Shown here: positions 23,057-34,418 of the stretch, in pieces | Layout: each line of letters opens with the position of its first letter | Position numbering within the stretch: position 1 is the stretch's first letter | Source: Sesamum alatum | Lineage: Eukaryota; Streptophyta; Magnoliopsida; Lamiales; Pedaliaceae | DNA: 64,000 bases | Assembly (NCBI GenBank): GCA_034509735.1 | Contig: JACGWO010000007.1 | Coordinates: forward strand, 25,262,046-25,326,045 | Direction: 5' to 3' | Position numbers and translations under genes: made by a program | The notes under the pieces: generated by a model | What the model saw: the letters and a program-made list of their open reading frames with translations, nothing else | Databases searched by the model: none | Told to the model about the DNA's origin: nothing

Positions 23057-24434
23057 TGTTGGAATAGGTGACCATGTAGCCAATCTTGGTAGGCAAATTG
23101 TAACCTATGTCTGAACAATTTCGAAGTTTTTTTTGATAAAACCTTGATGAATAGGAAAGTGAAATTCATTTGGCGCATACTTTGTCTGCTTTATAACTGT
23201 TCGCTACACAAACAAAGTCCACAGACTGAAATCACATTTTGGGGACTAGGACTACGCTTGGAGGTAGGTCCATGAAATTAGTTCCGCCGAATCAGTCTGG
23301 AAATCTCCAAGTCAAGGAATCTCGAAAATGGGCACCGAGATTCCACTTGAGACTTGCACTAAGCATCTGCTGTCATGTTTCATCGACGGGTGACGAGGGT
23401 AGCCTAAGCAGTGTTAGTGGGTCGGCCTGCTGGGGAGCAGCTGACTGAGGTGACGCGCGGGAATAGTCTTACGGAGGACCTTGAGTAAGGTCGGCTAGGT
23501 ATGACGTGAGTTCCTGGTTCCAACGGTACAGGTCAAGTCCTTTGACTTGAGGAATTGCTGAGTTTACCTGTACATTGAATTGTATCTTAGGTCTGGTGAG
23601 ATATTGCCAAAATACACTTGAGTAGTCATAAGTCATATCTAGTGCAACCACGGTGTACAACGTAACAGTAGTTTCAAAGAAAGGATCTGTCTCCTGTCAA
23701 AAGGTGTTGACAGTTGTATCTCACAATACTCTGTGTCTTGTCCCTAAAATCTGTGGCCACAGTAACTGAACAGAAGGGAAGGTTTCCCTGCGGCGTTTGG
23801 TAAAGGACAGACCGACACTTATGTCCAAAATGGGTACCTACAAATCTGTGCCCTAGACACTAAGTGGTGAGACCGTAGACGGAAGGATAGATGTACTGTA
23901 GAGCCTAAATGTTCATCCCCACGCATATTCACCTAGTCTCTAGTGCCATAGACCGTTGCTAGACGGTCACCCATGGTGACGGGCGGATTCTAGGAATCCA
24001 ACCAAGTCTAGCTGAATGTGAACCTAAAGAGTCACACACAATCCGCACACACGATGTCTTCAATTTGGAATTAAATATTTGGAGAGAAGTGGAGCGATTA
24101 AATTGGATTTAATCGGGTCCTTCTTTTTCTTGGGAAGAAATTAATTCCTTTTATTAGATTAAAGGAATTTATCTAATAAATTAGATTTATTGAAAATTAA
24201 TTTAATAAGCTTGGAATAAATATTTATATTTGATATATTTATTTATTTATTGCCTTTAGGATATTTAGATGAGATTTAAATATTCAATTGAATTAATCAA
24301 TGGTTGAGATCAAAGAGAGGAATCAATGGCTAGGATTGGTTTGACCAAGAAGCTAGATGTTGACTAGGATTTGACTAGGTCAAATCCTATTCAAGGAGGA
24401 GTCTTCAAAGAGTAGGAATTAGAATAGGAATAGG
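23057..24434 (+). repeat. 5' LTR of copia F, first ~1.37 kb
   Basis: It aligns with 48040-49430 (for example CCATGTAGCCAATCTTGGTAGGC at the start and the GACTAGGTCAAATCCTATTCAAGG block near the end). At 24427-24434 the sequence GGAATAGG is shared between this LTR and the start of the LTR of G, and the sequence switches from F to G there. A short final piece of this LTR is probably 32150-32338. Confidence 0.87.
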
Positions 24435-26005
24435 TGACCATGTAAGCCAATTTTGGGGGAATATGTAACCTATGTCTAGACAATTTCAGTTGTTTGATAA
24501 ATCATTTATGAATAAAGAAGTGAAAATTCATATGGCAACACTTTGTTTACGTTCACTTATATCTGCTATTACATATCTGTTCACTACGCAAACAAAGCGC
24601 ACGGACTGAGAATCGATTTCGGGGACTGGGACTATGCTTGGAGGTAGGTCCATGAAATCAGTCTTACCGAATCAGTTCGGAAATCTCCAAGTCAAGGAAT
24701 CTCGAAAATGGGTACCGAGATTCCCCTTGAGACTTGCACTAAGCATCTGCTGTCGTATTTCATCGACGGGTGACGAAGGTGGTCTAAGCAGTGTTAGTAG
24801 GTTAGCATGCTAGGAAGCAGCTGACTGAGGTGACTCACGGGAACCGTCTTACGGAGGACCTTGAGTATGGTCAGCAAGGTACCACGTGTATTCCCGGTTC
24901 CAACGGTACAGGTCAAGTCCTTTGACATGAGGAACTACTGAGTTTACCTGTACATCAGGTTTGTATCTTAGATATGGTGAGAGATTGCCAAAATACTCTT
25001 GAGTAGTCATAAGCCATGTCTAGTGCAGCTCTGGTGTACAGCGTGACAGTAATTTCTAAGAAAGGATCTGTCTCCTGTCAAAAGGCATTGACAGTTGAGT
25101 CTCATGTATGCTCTGTGTCTTGTCCCTAAAATCTGTGGCCACAGTAATTGAACAGAAGGGAAGGTTTCCCTTGTAGCGTTTAGTAAGGACAGACCGACAC
25201 TTAGGTCCAAAATGGGTACTTGCATTTTCCGTGCCCTAGACCCTAAGTGATGAGACCGAAGACAGAAGGACAAGTGTACTGCTAGAGCCTAAATGTTCAT
25301 CCCCGAATATTTCACCTAGTCTCTAGCGCCATGGACCGTTGCTAGATGGCCACCCATGGTAACGGACGGATTCTAGGAATCCGACCAAGTCTAGCTGAAA
25401 GGTGAACCTAAAGAGTCACACACTATCCACACACACACTTAGTATTTAATTTGGAATTAAATATTGGAGTAAAGGAATGATTAAATAGGATTTAATTGGG
25501 TCCTATATTTTCTTGGAGAATTAATTCCTTCTATTTGATAAAGGGAATTAAATTAATAAATTGGATTTATTAAGGAAATTAATTTAATGGGCCTAGAATA
25601 AATATTAATATTTATTTATTATATTTATTTGGCCTTTTGGAATATTTAATAGGATTTAAATATTCCATTAAATTAAATTAATGGTTGAGATTTAATGGGA
25701 GATATGAAAGGCTAGGATTGAATTTGACAAGGTCAAATTCCACTTTGACTAGGAGTTTGACTAGGTCAAAATCCTAGTGAAATTAAGCTTCTAAAGAGTT
25801 GGAGTTTAAAGAGGATTAAACTCCTCCTCTATATAAACCCCTAGCCTTGCACCTTTTGAAGGATGATGAAATTCCAACACACACACAACTCTCTCCCTCT
25901 CCCCTCTCATCCGCCCCCTCTCTCTCTTAGCAAGAAAAAATAATTCTTGTTCTTTTGTTCTTGGAACATTAGAACATTGATGAATCAATACCGTTAATTC
26001 ATAAC
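24428..26005 (+). repeat. 5' LTR of copia G (3' end deleted)
   Basis: It lacks the first few bases (TGTTA) at the junction with F. It contains the family-shared block (about 25310-25425), GACTAGGTCAAA motifs near 25725-25775 and a TATATAAA box at 25830-25837, so the transcript would begin roughly 30 bp further right. At 26005 the sequence passes directly from LTR (CATAACG) to the CG-rich leader block, so the rest of U5 and the PBS are gone. Confidence 0.87.
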
Positions 26006-27613
26006 GGGGCGGCAGGCAGAGCCTGCTGCCCTGTGCGCACGTCGGCAGGCCGCCGCCGGCGGCGGCCAGTGCTGCAGCTAGGGTTTTTAACCCTAGTATT
26101 GTTTTTTCTTTTTATTTTTTTAATTTATTTTCAGTTTTAATTTTGAATTAATTCTGAAAAATTCGTTTTTGGGTTCAATTTTGCTTAATTTTCTAAAGAC
26201 ATTATTTTAGGAGTAAAATATATTGAATTTGGAATCCCGGGGTTATTTTACTTAAAATAATGAGGAAAGGTCTTCCTAAAACGAGAAAATACTGTTACCA
26301 ATATTTGTGTTTTATTTTTCACACGTTACGCACTTGTTCATTTATTTCTTATCTTGAATGATTATGATTAAAAATCATGAATTGTTGGTATATTGTAATT
26401 ATGTGATTAGATCATGTGATTATGTGTGTTGGATGGAAATGGATGATCACGAGCCTTAGACCGAATGTATGGTTTAATTTTCTTTTGGGCCTGTGTGCCT
26501 CTTTTACTGCTTTCTCCTTCTCTCTTTCTAGTTGCCTTGGAATAATAATGCATTCTACCTCCCTCCTTATGTACTCCCCCCGGGTTTTCGCTGGGGTTTC
26601 TATTTTAATATGTAATGAGAGTAGATTAGGAGTGAGGTTTCTATTTTTGTAATTGGTGGAGAAGAAGGAAGGACCACATGGAGAGCCCAGACGGGAGGTC
26701 CCTTGAAGTTTTCCATGAAGTGAAGAAAAAGAAAAGAGACCAAGGCCCATCAGCATGATGATTGGGTTACTATTAATGTAATATTATAGGACCAACCCTA
26801 GATTGACCATAGATCCACTGCGGGCTCAGTGGGTCGCATAGGATTCGGGCTCGTGATCATCCAACAGGGGCGTGCTAGGCTTTAATTTTGCATGTGGTTA
26901 TTATGATGGATGAATGGGTTTTTATTTATCATATAACTGCTATAGATGGTTTAATTTACGCATTATGGATGAATGAGTGAATGTTTATTTATTATGAGAT
27001 CTCGTTCATTTACTACTCTCACATTGGTTGGACCAATGTTGAAATATTAGACCTTAGACAAAGTCGACATGAACTCTAGGAGTTTGTCCATGCCTTCCAA
27101 TCCATGGCATAGTGAGGAAGCTGTTTTAGGTTAATAGCGTGGTCTCACGAGTCGTGGCACGTTATTGTACTTAAAAGAAGCTGCACTATGTCATGAACGA
27201 AAAATGGGCTGTTGTTACCTGTCTCACGAGTCGTGGGGGTACCAGTGGGTCTGTGGCTCGGTCGATTGGGTTGGGTCTAATGCCCAATTAGCATGATTCG
27301 CTTGGAGTCCTCGGGATCATGTGAAAGGGTGAGGCAATAATCTTGGGAATCTCGTGGAACAAGAATGGTATGGAATACCTCCCACAAGATCTTTTCCATG
27401 CGAATCGTAAAAGCGGGGTATGGAAAAAATCGCTGTGGATCCCAAGCCCACTAGGAAAGGATTTCCCGAAAATCACGTTTGAGAGTACCGTATTTTTGTA
27501 TAAATAGTAGGAGGATTAAATGACTAAAGACCAAGTATTTAATTATTTCTTATCAAACCACCGTCTTTTATTTTCTGCTGATGGCGCGCTGTTTTCTAAA
27601 TGTAGATTTAAGA
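26006..27613 (+). other. 5' leader of copia G with palindromes and inverted arms
   Basis: It starts with a CG-rich remnant (26006-26085). A perfect 15-bp inverted pair, GGATGATCACGAGCC (26441-26455) and its complement (26848-26862), encloses about 390 bp. GTCTCACGAGTCGTGG occurs twice (27142-27157 and 27221-27236). The same arrangement is present in F. The function is unknown; candidates are RNA packaging or dimerisation signals. Confidence 0.75.
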
Positions 27614-28860
27614 ATGTCTAAGAACCCACTTTCAACCATTCTTGAGACAAACAAATTTAATGGAACAAATTACAACGACTGGTTGCGCAATCTCAGGATA
27701 GTCCTAGATTACGAGAACCAAGGCTACGTCATGGACGAGCCTCTCCCTAGGACCTTGCCGGAAGGATCCACGCCAGAAGAACGTGAGACGTTCGAGACTT
27801 GGCATAAGGATAACCGGAAGGTCTGTAGCATCATACTTTCTTCGATGATGAATGAGATTCAGAAGCAATATGAAAGGCTAGACGACGTCCGTTCCATAAT
27901 GGCTCGCCTTAAGGATTGCTTGCAATCCTGGATCGGCACACTAGGTATATCGCGACCAAGGCGTTCTTTGGAACTAAAATGACAGAAGGATCCTCTGTAC
28001 AAGAGCACGGGGTTAAAATGCTTACCCTGGTGGAGAAGCTCGAGGACCTAAAGGCAGGTCTCGATAATGAAACGTACATAGATGTGATCCTTCAGTTACT
28101 CCCACCCTCCTTTGACCAATTTATCGTCAACTACAACATGAACGCACTTGAGAAGGGCATTCATGAGTTGATCAATATGTTGGTGCAATACGAGGCAACG
28201 ACTAAGAAGTCCACGCCTTCGGTATTGTTTGGAGGGGCTTCAACTTCCAAAACGAAAGGCCAAGGTGCCGGACGCTGGAAAAGGAAGAAAGGGAAGGGAA
28301 AGGCCGTCAAAGCAGCTACGAACACTAAGAGCGTTCCCATTGCCAATTAGGGGAAAGGCAAAGGAAAGGGAAATGTTGTCTCCAAGCAACAGTCGAAGGC
28401 ATATGACATATGTATCAACTGCCGTGAGAAAGGGCATTAGAAGAGAGAGTGCCCCAAACTCTTTTCAAACCAAGATATTTTTGTGATTGAGGTTAACATG
28501 GTCACTAATTCTGCCTCTTGGGTATTAGATACCGGCTGTGGAGCTCACATTTGCAATGACTTGCAGGTGCTGAAAAGAAGTAGAAAACTGGGTAGCAGGG
28601 ACATGATCCTAAAGCTTGGGAATGGCAAGGCCATCTCGGCAGAAGCAGTAGGATCCGCCACTCTAGTGATTAGTGATAGCATTAGCATAGAATTAGAGCA
28701 AGTTTATTTTGTACCGAGTATGATTAAAAACATCATTTCCATTCCATTGTTGGACAATAGTGGTTATGAGTTTAGAATCAATAAAAATTGCTTTTATTTG
28801 ATGAGGTGTGGAATTGCTCATCTGCTTGGTACATTAAATAACGGACTCTATATCTTGTAA
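27614..28860 (+). pseudogene. copia G gag and protease (few lesions)
   Basis: The start ATG at 27614 (MSKNPLSTILETNKFNG) matches B and F. The gag frame shifts near 27920-27980, then continues (GTKMTEGSSVQEHGVKML, ELINMLVQYEATTKKS) to a TAG at 28348. The zinc knuckle CINCREKGH is followed by a second TAG where a tryptophan is expected (28438-28440). The protease frame 28483-28860 contains ASWVLDTGCGAHICNDL and ends at TAA in place of a conserved glutamine. Gag would form particles and protease would cut the polyprotein. The lesions are few, so this is a fairly young copy. Confidence 0.9.
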
Positions 28861-29664
28861 CAAACGAACTTCGTACTTAACGCTCAACACAAACGAAAAT
28901 TAGATAATAATGGGAACGCACGACTGTGGCACACGAGGCTAGGTCACATATCCCAAGATAGGATGAAAAGGTTGGCAGACTCAAAGAACCTAGAGGTAGG
29001 GGACTTGAGTGAGCTACCAACTTGTGAATCCTGTCTAATAGGAAAAATGACCAAGAAGCCCTTTGTAGGACAAAGCAGGCTTGCCACAGGTCTGTTGGAC
29101 TTGGTCCATACAGACGTATGTGGACCACTAAGGACGCAGGCCCGAGGTGGGTTCTCCTACTTCATAACCTTTACCGATGATCATTCACGGTATGGTTATG
29201 TTTTCCTAATGAGGTACAAGTCTAAAACTCTTGAGAGGTTTAAAGAATTCAGACTTGAAGTGGAGAACCAGACCAACTGCAAAATTAAAGTCCTACAGTC
29301 AGACCGAGGCGGTGAATACCTTAGTACCGAGTTCCTAGATTATCTAAAAGAACATGGTATAATATCAGAATGGACACCTCCCGGAACACCGCAATTAAAT
29401 GGTGTCTCTGAAAGGAGGAACCGAACCCTGTTGGATATGGTTCGGTCCATGATGAGTTTTACCAAATTGCCCTTATCCTTTTGGGGCTATGCACTAGAAA
29501 CGACAGCCAAATTGTTGAATTTGGCGCCTACCAGTGCATTGACCCAAACGCCATATGAGATATGGCACGGCAAGCCTGCGTCCTACAACTACTTGAAAGT
29601 GTGGGGTTGCCCCGCATACGTCAAGAGGTTAGTGGGAGATAAGCTAGAATCCAGGTCTAGCTAA
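28861..29664 (+). pseudogene. copia G integrase
   Basis: From about 28920 (LWHTRLGHISQDRM) it carries the pre-integrase HHCC-like segment (LPTCESCLIGKMTKKPF) and the integrase core with LVHTDVCGPL, TDDHSRYGYVF, SDRGGEYLS and WTPPGTPQLNGVSERRNRTLLDMVRSMMSF, including the catalytic D, D and E positions. The C-terminal VWGCPAYVKRLVGDKLESRSS is followed by a stop at 29662-29664 where related copies have leucine. Apart from the two stops that separate it from protease and RT, the domain is intact. Confidence 0.9.
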
Positions 29665-29718
29665 TGTAGGTTCGTTGGATACCCTAAAGAAACTGCGGGT
29701 TATTACTTCTATGACCCT

Positions 29719-31665
29719 TTGGAACAAAAGGTATTTGTTTCAAGGAATGCAGTATTCTTGGAGCAAGGCTTCCCGGAGGATATCCAACCTGATGAGCTGA
29801 TCCTTGAGGAATCAAGTGATGGAATCCAGCGATCGGGTATAGCCGCGGAACCCTCACTTAGAGGATTCAGGATAGATACCCGAAGGACTGACCAACCTCG
29901 AGAAGTCCGACATGCTAGGCATGAAAGACAACCTCAGGAACGGCCAGCCCCGGTTCCTGAACCGCCGGCTCCGATACAATCAGCGCCCACAGTCACCACT
30001 GACGTTCCCGTTCTCCGTAGGTCCACTAGAGAGTCCAGACCTCCAGTGAGATATGGCTTTCTAGGAGCGACCGATCTTTTGGATAACGATCCTAAGACAT
30101 ATGGAGAAGCGATGTCTGACATCGACTCTGGGAAATGGCTTGAGGCCATGAAAGCCGAAACGGACTCCATGAGTGAGAACCAAGTCTGGAGTCTTGTAGA
30201 TCCACCAGAAGGTGTTAAGCCAGTGGGCTGTAAGTGGGTCTACAAGCGCAAACTTGGCGTTGATGGAGAAGTCACAACCTTTAAGGCTAGGCTTGTAGCT
30301 AAGGGATACACTCAACGACCCGGGGTCGATTTTAAGGATACCTACTCGCCAATAGCCATGGCTAAGTCCATTCGGATCCTGCTCACCATAGCAGCATGGT
30401 ATGACTATGAGATATGGCAGATGGACGTGAAAACGGCCTTCCTCAACGGTTTCCTTGAAGAAGAGATCTATATGGATCAGCCGGAGGGTTTCACGATCAC
30501 TGGAGAAGAACAGAAAGTCTGTCGTCTCCAGAAGTCCATCTATGGCCTCAAACAAGCATCCCGAAGTTGGAACATTCAATTTGATGAAGTAATACGGGGT
30601 TATGACTTCATCAAGAACGAATCCGACCCTTGTGTATACAAGAAGGTCAGTAGGAGCTCAATAGTGTTCCTAGTGCTTTACGTGGATGACATTCTACTCA
30701 TTGGTAATGACGTTAGAATGCTAGGAAACACAAAAGCATGGTTGTCAACCCAGTTTTCCATGAAGGACTTGGGTGAAGCCTCCTACATCCTAGGCATCCA
30801 GATTGTCAGGGACAGATCTAAAAGAATGTTAGGGCTCACCCAAAACTCGTACATGGAGAAAGTCCTAAAGAGATATCGAATGGACAACTCCAAACGAGGA
30901 TTCCTTCCCATGAGGCATGGGATCAAGTTGTCCAAGAAACAGTCCCCACAGACTGATGAGGAACTTGAAAGGATGAAAGTCATCCCCTATGCTTCTGCCG
31001 TAGGTAGCATCCAATATGCGGTCCACTGCACTAGGCCTGACATTGCGTACGCTTTGAGCGTAACAAGCAGATATCAGTCTTGCGCAGGAGAGGCACATTG
31101 GAATGCTATTAAGGGCATCCTTAAGTACCTAAGAAGGACTAAGGAAATGTTCTTAGTCTATGGCGATGGAGAGCTGATCCTGGAAGGCTTTAGCAACGCT
31201 AGCTTCCAGTCTGATGACGATGATGCCAAGTCTCAATTGGGTTACGTATTCAAGCTCAATGGAGGAGTAGTGGCTTGGAAAAGTTCCAAGCAAGCAACCA
31301 CTGCAGACTCCACTACAGAGGCTAAATACATAGCAGCTTCAGAAGCTGCCAAGGAAGCGGTTTGGATGAGAAACTACATCCAAGAGTTGGGTGTGGTGCC
31401 TAGTATCGCCGAGCCTGTTGTCATCTTCTGTGATAACAACAGTGCAATAGCGCAAGCAAAGGAACCGAGATCTCATCACCGTTCCAAACACATTCTTAGA
31501 CGCTACCATCTTCTTAGAGAAATGGTAGGAAGAGGTGACGTTCGGATGGACCGAGTCAACTCAGCAGACAACACAGCAGATCCATTGACAAAGCCTATGT
31601 CGCAAAGTGCTCATACGCAACATCTTGGGAAGATGGGGATTAGACATATGGGCGATTGGATTTAA
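29719..31665 (+). CDS. copia G reverse transcriptase-RNase H, intact frame (648 aa)
   Basis: This is the longest open frame in the window. Residues 1-120 are the integrase tail and a proline-rich linker. Residues 120-400 hold RT with KWVYKRKLG, YSPIAMAKSIRILL, QMDVKTAFLNG, IYGLKQASRSWN and the catalytic LYVDDILLIGND. About residues 515-630 hold RNase H with SSKQATTADSTTEAKYIAASEA, FCDNNSAIAQAKEPRSHHRSKH and the terminal DPLTKPMSQ. The methionine at 29719 is internal to the ancestral polyprotein; translation was from gag, and an in-frame stop at 29662 now separates this half from integrase. The stop codon lies 16 bp before the 3' LTR, with a polypurine tract AAGTGAGAGAT between them. It has the most complete catalytic set among these copies, but is probably not expressed alone. 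Confidence 0.92.
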   Translation: MEQKVFVSRNAVFLEQGFPEDIQPDELILEESSDGIQRSGIAAEPSLRGFRIDTRRTDQPREVRHARHERQPQERPAPVPEPPAPIQSAPTVTTDVPVLRRSTRESRPPVRYGFLGATDLLDNDPKTYGEAMSDIDSGKWLEAMKAETDSMSENQVWSLVDPPEGVKPVGCKWVYKRKLGVDGEVTTFKARLVAKGYTQRPGVDFKDTYSPIAMAKSIRILLTIAAWYDYEIWQMDVKTAFLNGFLEEEIYMDQPEGFTITGEEQKVCRLQKSIYGLKQASRSWNIQFDEVIRGYDFIKNESDPCVYKKVSRSSIVFLVLYVDDILLIGNDVRMLGNTKAWLSTQFSMKDLGEASYILGIQIVRDRSKRMLGLTQNSYMEKVLKRYRMDNSKRGFLPMRHGIKLSKKQSPQTDEELERMKVIPYASAVGSIQYAVHCTRPDIAYALSVTSRYQSCAGEAHWNAIKGILKYLRRTKEMFLVYGDGELILEGFSNASFQSDDDDAKSQLGYVFKLNGGVVAWKSSKQATTADSTTEAKYIAASEAAKEAVWMRNYIQELGVVPSIAEPVVIFCDNNSAIAQAKEPRSHHRSKHILRRYHLLREMVGRGDVRMDRVNSADNTADPLTKPMSQSAHTQHLGKMGIRHMGDWI

Positions 31666-31681
31666 AGGTCAAGTGAGAGAT

Positions 31682-32338
31682 TGTTAGAATAGGTGACCAT
31701 GTAAGCCAATTTTGGCGGGAATATGTAACCTATGTCTAGACAATTTCAGGTGTTTGATAAATCATTTATGAATAAAGAAGTGAAAATTCATATGGCAACA
31801 CTTTGTTTACGTTCACTTATATCTGCTATTACATATCTGTTCACTACGCAAACAAAGCCCACGGACTGAGAATCGATTTCGGGGACTGGGACTATGCTTG
31901 GAGGTAGGTCCATGAAATCAGTCTTACCGAATCAGTCCGGAAATCTCCAAGTCAAGGAATCTCGAAAATGGGTACCGAGATTCCCCTTGAGACTTGCACT
32001 AAGCATCTGCTGTCGTATTTCATCGACGGGTGACGAAGGTGGTCTAAGCAGTGTTAGTAGGTTAGCATGCTAGGAAGCAGCTGACTGAGGTGATTCGCGG
32101 GAACCGTCTTACGGAGGACCTTGAGTATGGTCAGCAAGGTACCACGTGTTCTTTAATTTAAAAAGCATGTTTTAAATTCCGCTATTTTATTTTATACCAC
32201 GCTTCCGCATTCGCGCAATTTTTCCGGGACGATCCACATATTCTTTCACCGAATGCCCGGGAGATTCAAGGGAACACCCCTGGAATGTGTTTATTCGCGC
32301 TACTCCCCGGCCGATCCACATGCCTTTGCTAGGCTTTA
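31682..32338 (+). repeat. Hybrid LTR: start from G, end from F
   Basis: 31682-32150 matches the first ~470 bp of the G LTR (compare 24430-24893). At CACGTGT the sequence jumps to TCTTTAATTTAAAAAGCATG, which belongs to the last ~190 bp of a family 2 LTR (compare the complement of 7477-7545 and 49890-50026). A local repeat of the CCGGGxxGATCCACAT motif follows. The end (GGCTTTA, one base short of GGCTTTCA) is followed by a primer site. The best reading is that a deletion between the 3' LTR of G and the 5' LTR of F left one composite LTR. Confidence 0.82.
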
Positions 32339-32340
32339 AG

Positions 32341-32354
32341 TGGTAACAGAGCCC
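32341..32354 (+). other. Primer-binding site of copia F
   Basis: TGGTAACAGAGCCC lies two bases after the LTR end and would pair with the 3' end of initiator tRNA-Met to start minus-strand synthesis. Family 1 copies have TGGTATCAGAGCC at the same place. Confidence 0.8.
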
Positions 32355-34418
32355 GGTTTGGTGTATAGGCCTAGCGTTTTGTGTGCGTTTAAAGCATGAA
32401 AATGTGTATGACATGATTTATTTAATTCTTGATGTTTTAATTATCAAGCATGTCATTTTCTTGCTTTTAATTGTGTATGAATTTTGGTGCTGTTGGTTTC
32501 TTGTTTTTCTTGGGAAACCGGGGGCAAGAAAAATAAAACGGACGAAAATGGCACACGCAGGTAGAGGAGCCTGCGCGTGGCAGCCACGCCAGGCACGCAT
32601 CGCGCGCGCGGATCCGACCGGGATGCGCGCAGCTGGACGCCAGGCGCGTGCACACAGGCAGGGAAGCCCGCGTGCGCGTGCCAAGGCAGTGCGTCGGAAC
32701 GCCTGCGTGGCCAGGCGTGCGCGCACGCAGACAACGCAGCCTGTGCGCATCCGCGCGGCAGGACGGCGCGCGCGGGCAAAGGTGCCTGCGCGCGCCAGCG
32801 TGCGCAGCACGGCTGACCAGGAGCATGCACGAGCAAGCAAGGGCCGGGCGCACGCACACGGCTGACCAGGAGCATGCACGAGCAGACAGGGACCAGTTGT
32901 CCTGTGTGCGCCGGTAGAACACCGCCGGAGGCGGCGGCCGGTTAATGTTTATGATTTCTTGTTATTTTATTTTTTGGATAAATTCTGAAAAATTAGTTTT
33001 ATTTAATTTTGCATGTTTTCTTAAAGAACATTATTTGGAAGGTTGTTGTATTGGATTTGGAATCCCGGGGTATTACTCACCTTCAAATAATGAGGAAGGG
33101 TCTTCCTAAACGAGAATGGTTATTGCCAACGTTGTACAATGTTTTTCATACATAACTCATTTATTTATCATAGGATCATGTGATTGGATATCATGGATTA
33201 TATGCATATATTTATGTAATTGGAAATCATGTAATTATGTGCGTTTATTGAGAATGGATGATCACGAGCCCTAGACCGAATGTATGGTTTAATTTGTGTT
33301 GGGCCTGTGTGCCTCTTTTGCTTTCTCCTTCTCCTCTTCTAGTTGCCTTGGAATAATAAGGCAATCTATCTCCCTCCTATTGTACTCCCCCCGGGTTTTC
33401 GCTGGAGTTTCTTTTTACATATGTAATGAGAGTAGTATAGGAGTGAGGATTTTATTTTATGTATTTGGTGGAGATGAAGGAAGGTCCATATGGAGAGCTC
33501 AGAACGGAGGATCCAAGGCGTTTCATGGAGGTTTGAGAGAGAAAAGAGACCAAGGCCCATCAGCATGTTGATCGGGTTGCTATTAAATGTAATAGTGTAG
33601 GACCAACCCTAGATTGACCATAGATCCACTGCGGGCTCAGTGGGTCGCATAGGATTCAGGCTCGTGATCATCCAACAGGGGCGTGGTAGGCTTTAATTTT
33701 GCATGTGGCTTTTTTATGGTGAATGAATGGTTTATTTATCATATTACTGCAATGGGATGCAAACTTTAAATTACGCATTATGGATGAATGTGTATGTGTA
33801 TGGGATCTCGGTCATTTACAACTCTCACTTGGTTGAACCAAAGTTCAAAATATTAGACCCTCAATAAATGGACATGAACTCTGGGAGTTCGTACATGCTT
33901 TCCAATCCATGGCATAGTGAGGAAGCTGATTTAAGTCGATAGCGTGGTCTCACGAGTCGTGGAACGACTATCATGCTTAAAAGAAGCTGCACTATGTCAT
34001 GAACGAAAAGTAGACTGTTGTTACCTGCACGAGTCGTGGAGTACCAGTGGGTCTATGATTCGGTTGATTGGGTCGGGTCTAACGCCCAAATAACGTAATT
34101 CGGTTGGAGTCCTCGGGATCAAGTGAAAGGGTGAGGCAATTATCTTGGGAATCTCGTGGAACGAGAATGGTATGGTATACCTCCCACAGGATTCTTCCCA
34201 TGCGAATCGTGAAAGCGGGGTATGGGGAAAATCGATGTGGATCCCAAGCCTAATAGGAAAGGGTATTTCCCGAAAACAACATTTGAGAGTATCGTTTTTT
34301 CGTATAAATAGTGGGAGTATTAAATGACTAAAGTCCAAGCGTTTAATTATTTATCAAAACTTCCGTCTTTTAAAATTCTGCTGGTCGTAGTTCTGTTCTT
34401 TTAAATGTAGATTTAAAA
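32355..34418 (+). other. 5' leader of copia F
   Basis: It contains a CG-rich block (32540-32940) whose CAGGAGCATGCACGAGCA unit is repeated (32817 and 32867). GGATGATCACGAGCC lies at 33256-33270, with its complement near 33658-33673 enclosing about 390 bp. CACGAGTCGTG occurs at 33951-33961 and 34028-34038. The layout matches the leaders of B and G. No protein is supported: frames in the CG-rich part are open on both strands because of composition. Confidence 0.78.

Larger units (their letters stand above)
24428..32150 (+). mobile_element. Ty1/copia retrotransposon G (family 2)
   Basis: It consists of the 5' LTR (24428-26005), leader, gag-pol (27614-31665), polypurine tract and the first ~470 bp of the 3' LTR (31682-32150). 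LTR starts on both sides share the G-specific CCATGTAAGCCAATTTTGG. Neither end is clean: the left junction lies in GGAATAGG and the right in ACGTGT, both short matches with F sequence. The LTR 3' end plus primer site are deleted at 26005. No target-site duplication can be recognised. Confidence 0.88.

Noticed and set aside
32341..32354. tRNA-like sequence TGGTAACAGAGCCC
   Set aside because: It is a short primer-binding site complementary to a tRNA 3' end, without a cloverleaf or tRNA promoter boxes.
32383..32922. Arg/Ala-rich frames on both strands in the leader of F
   Set aside because: Same CG-rich leader block; the frames are not conserved with those at 6868-7522.
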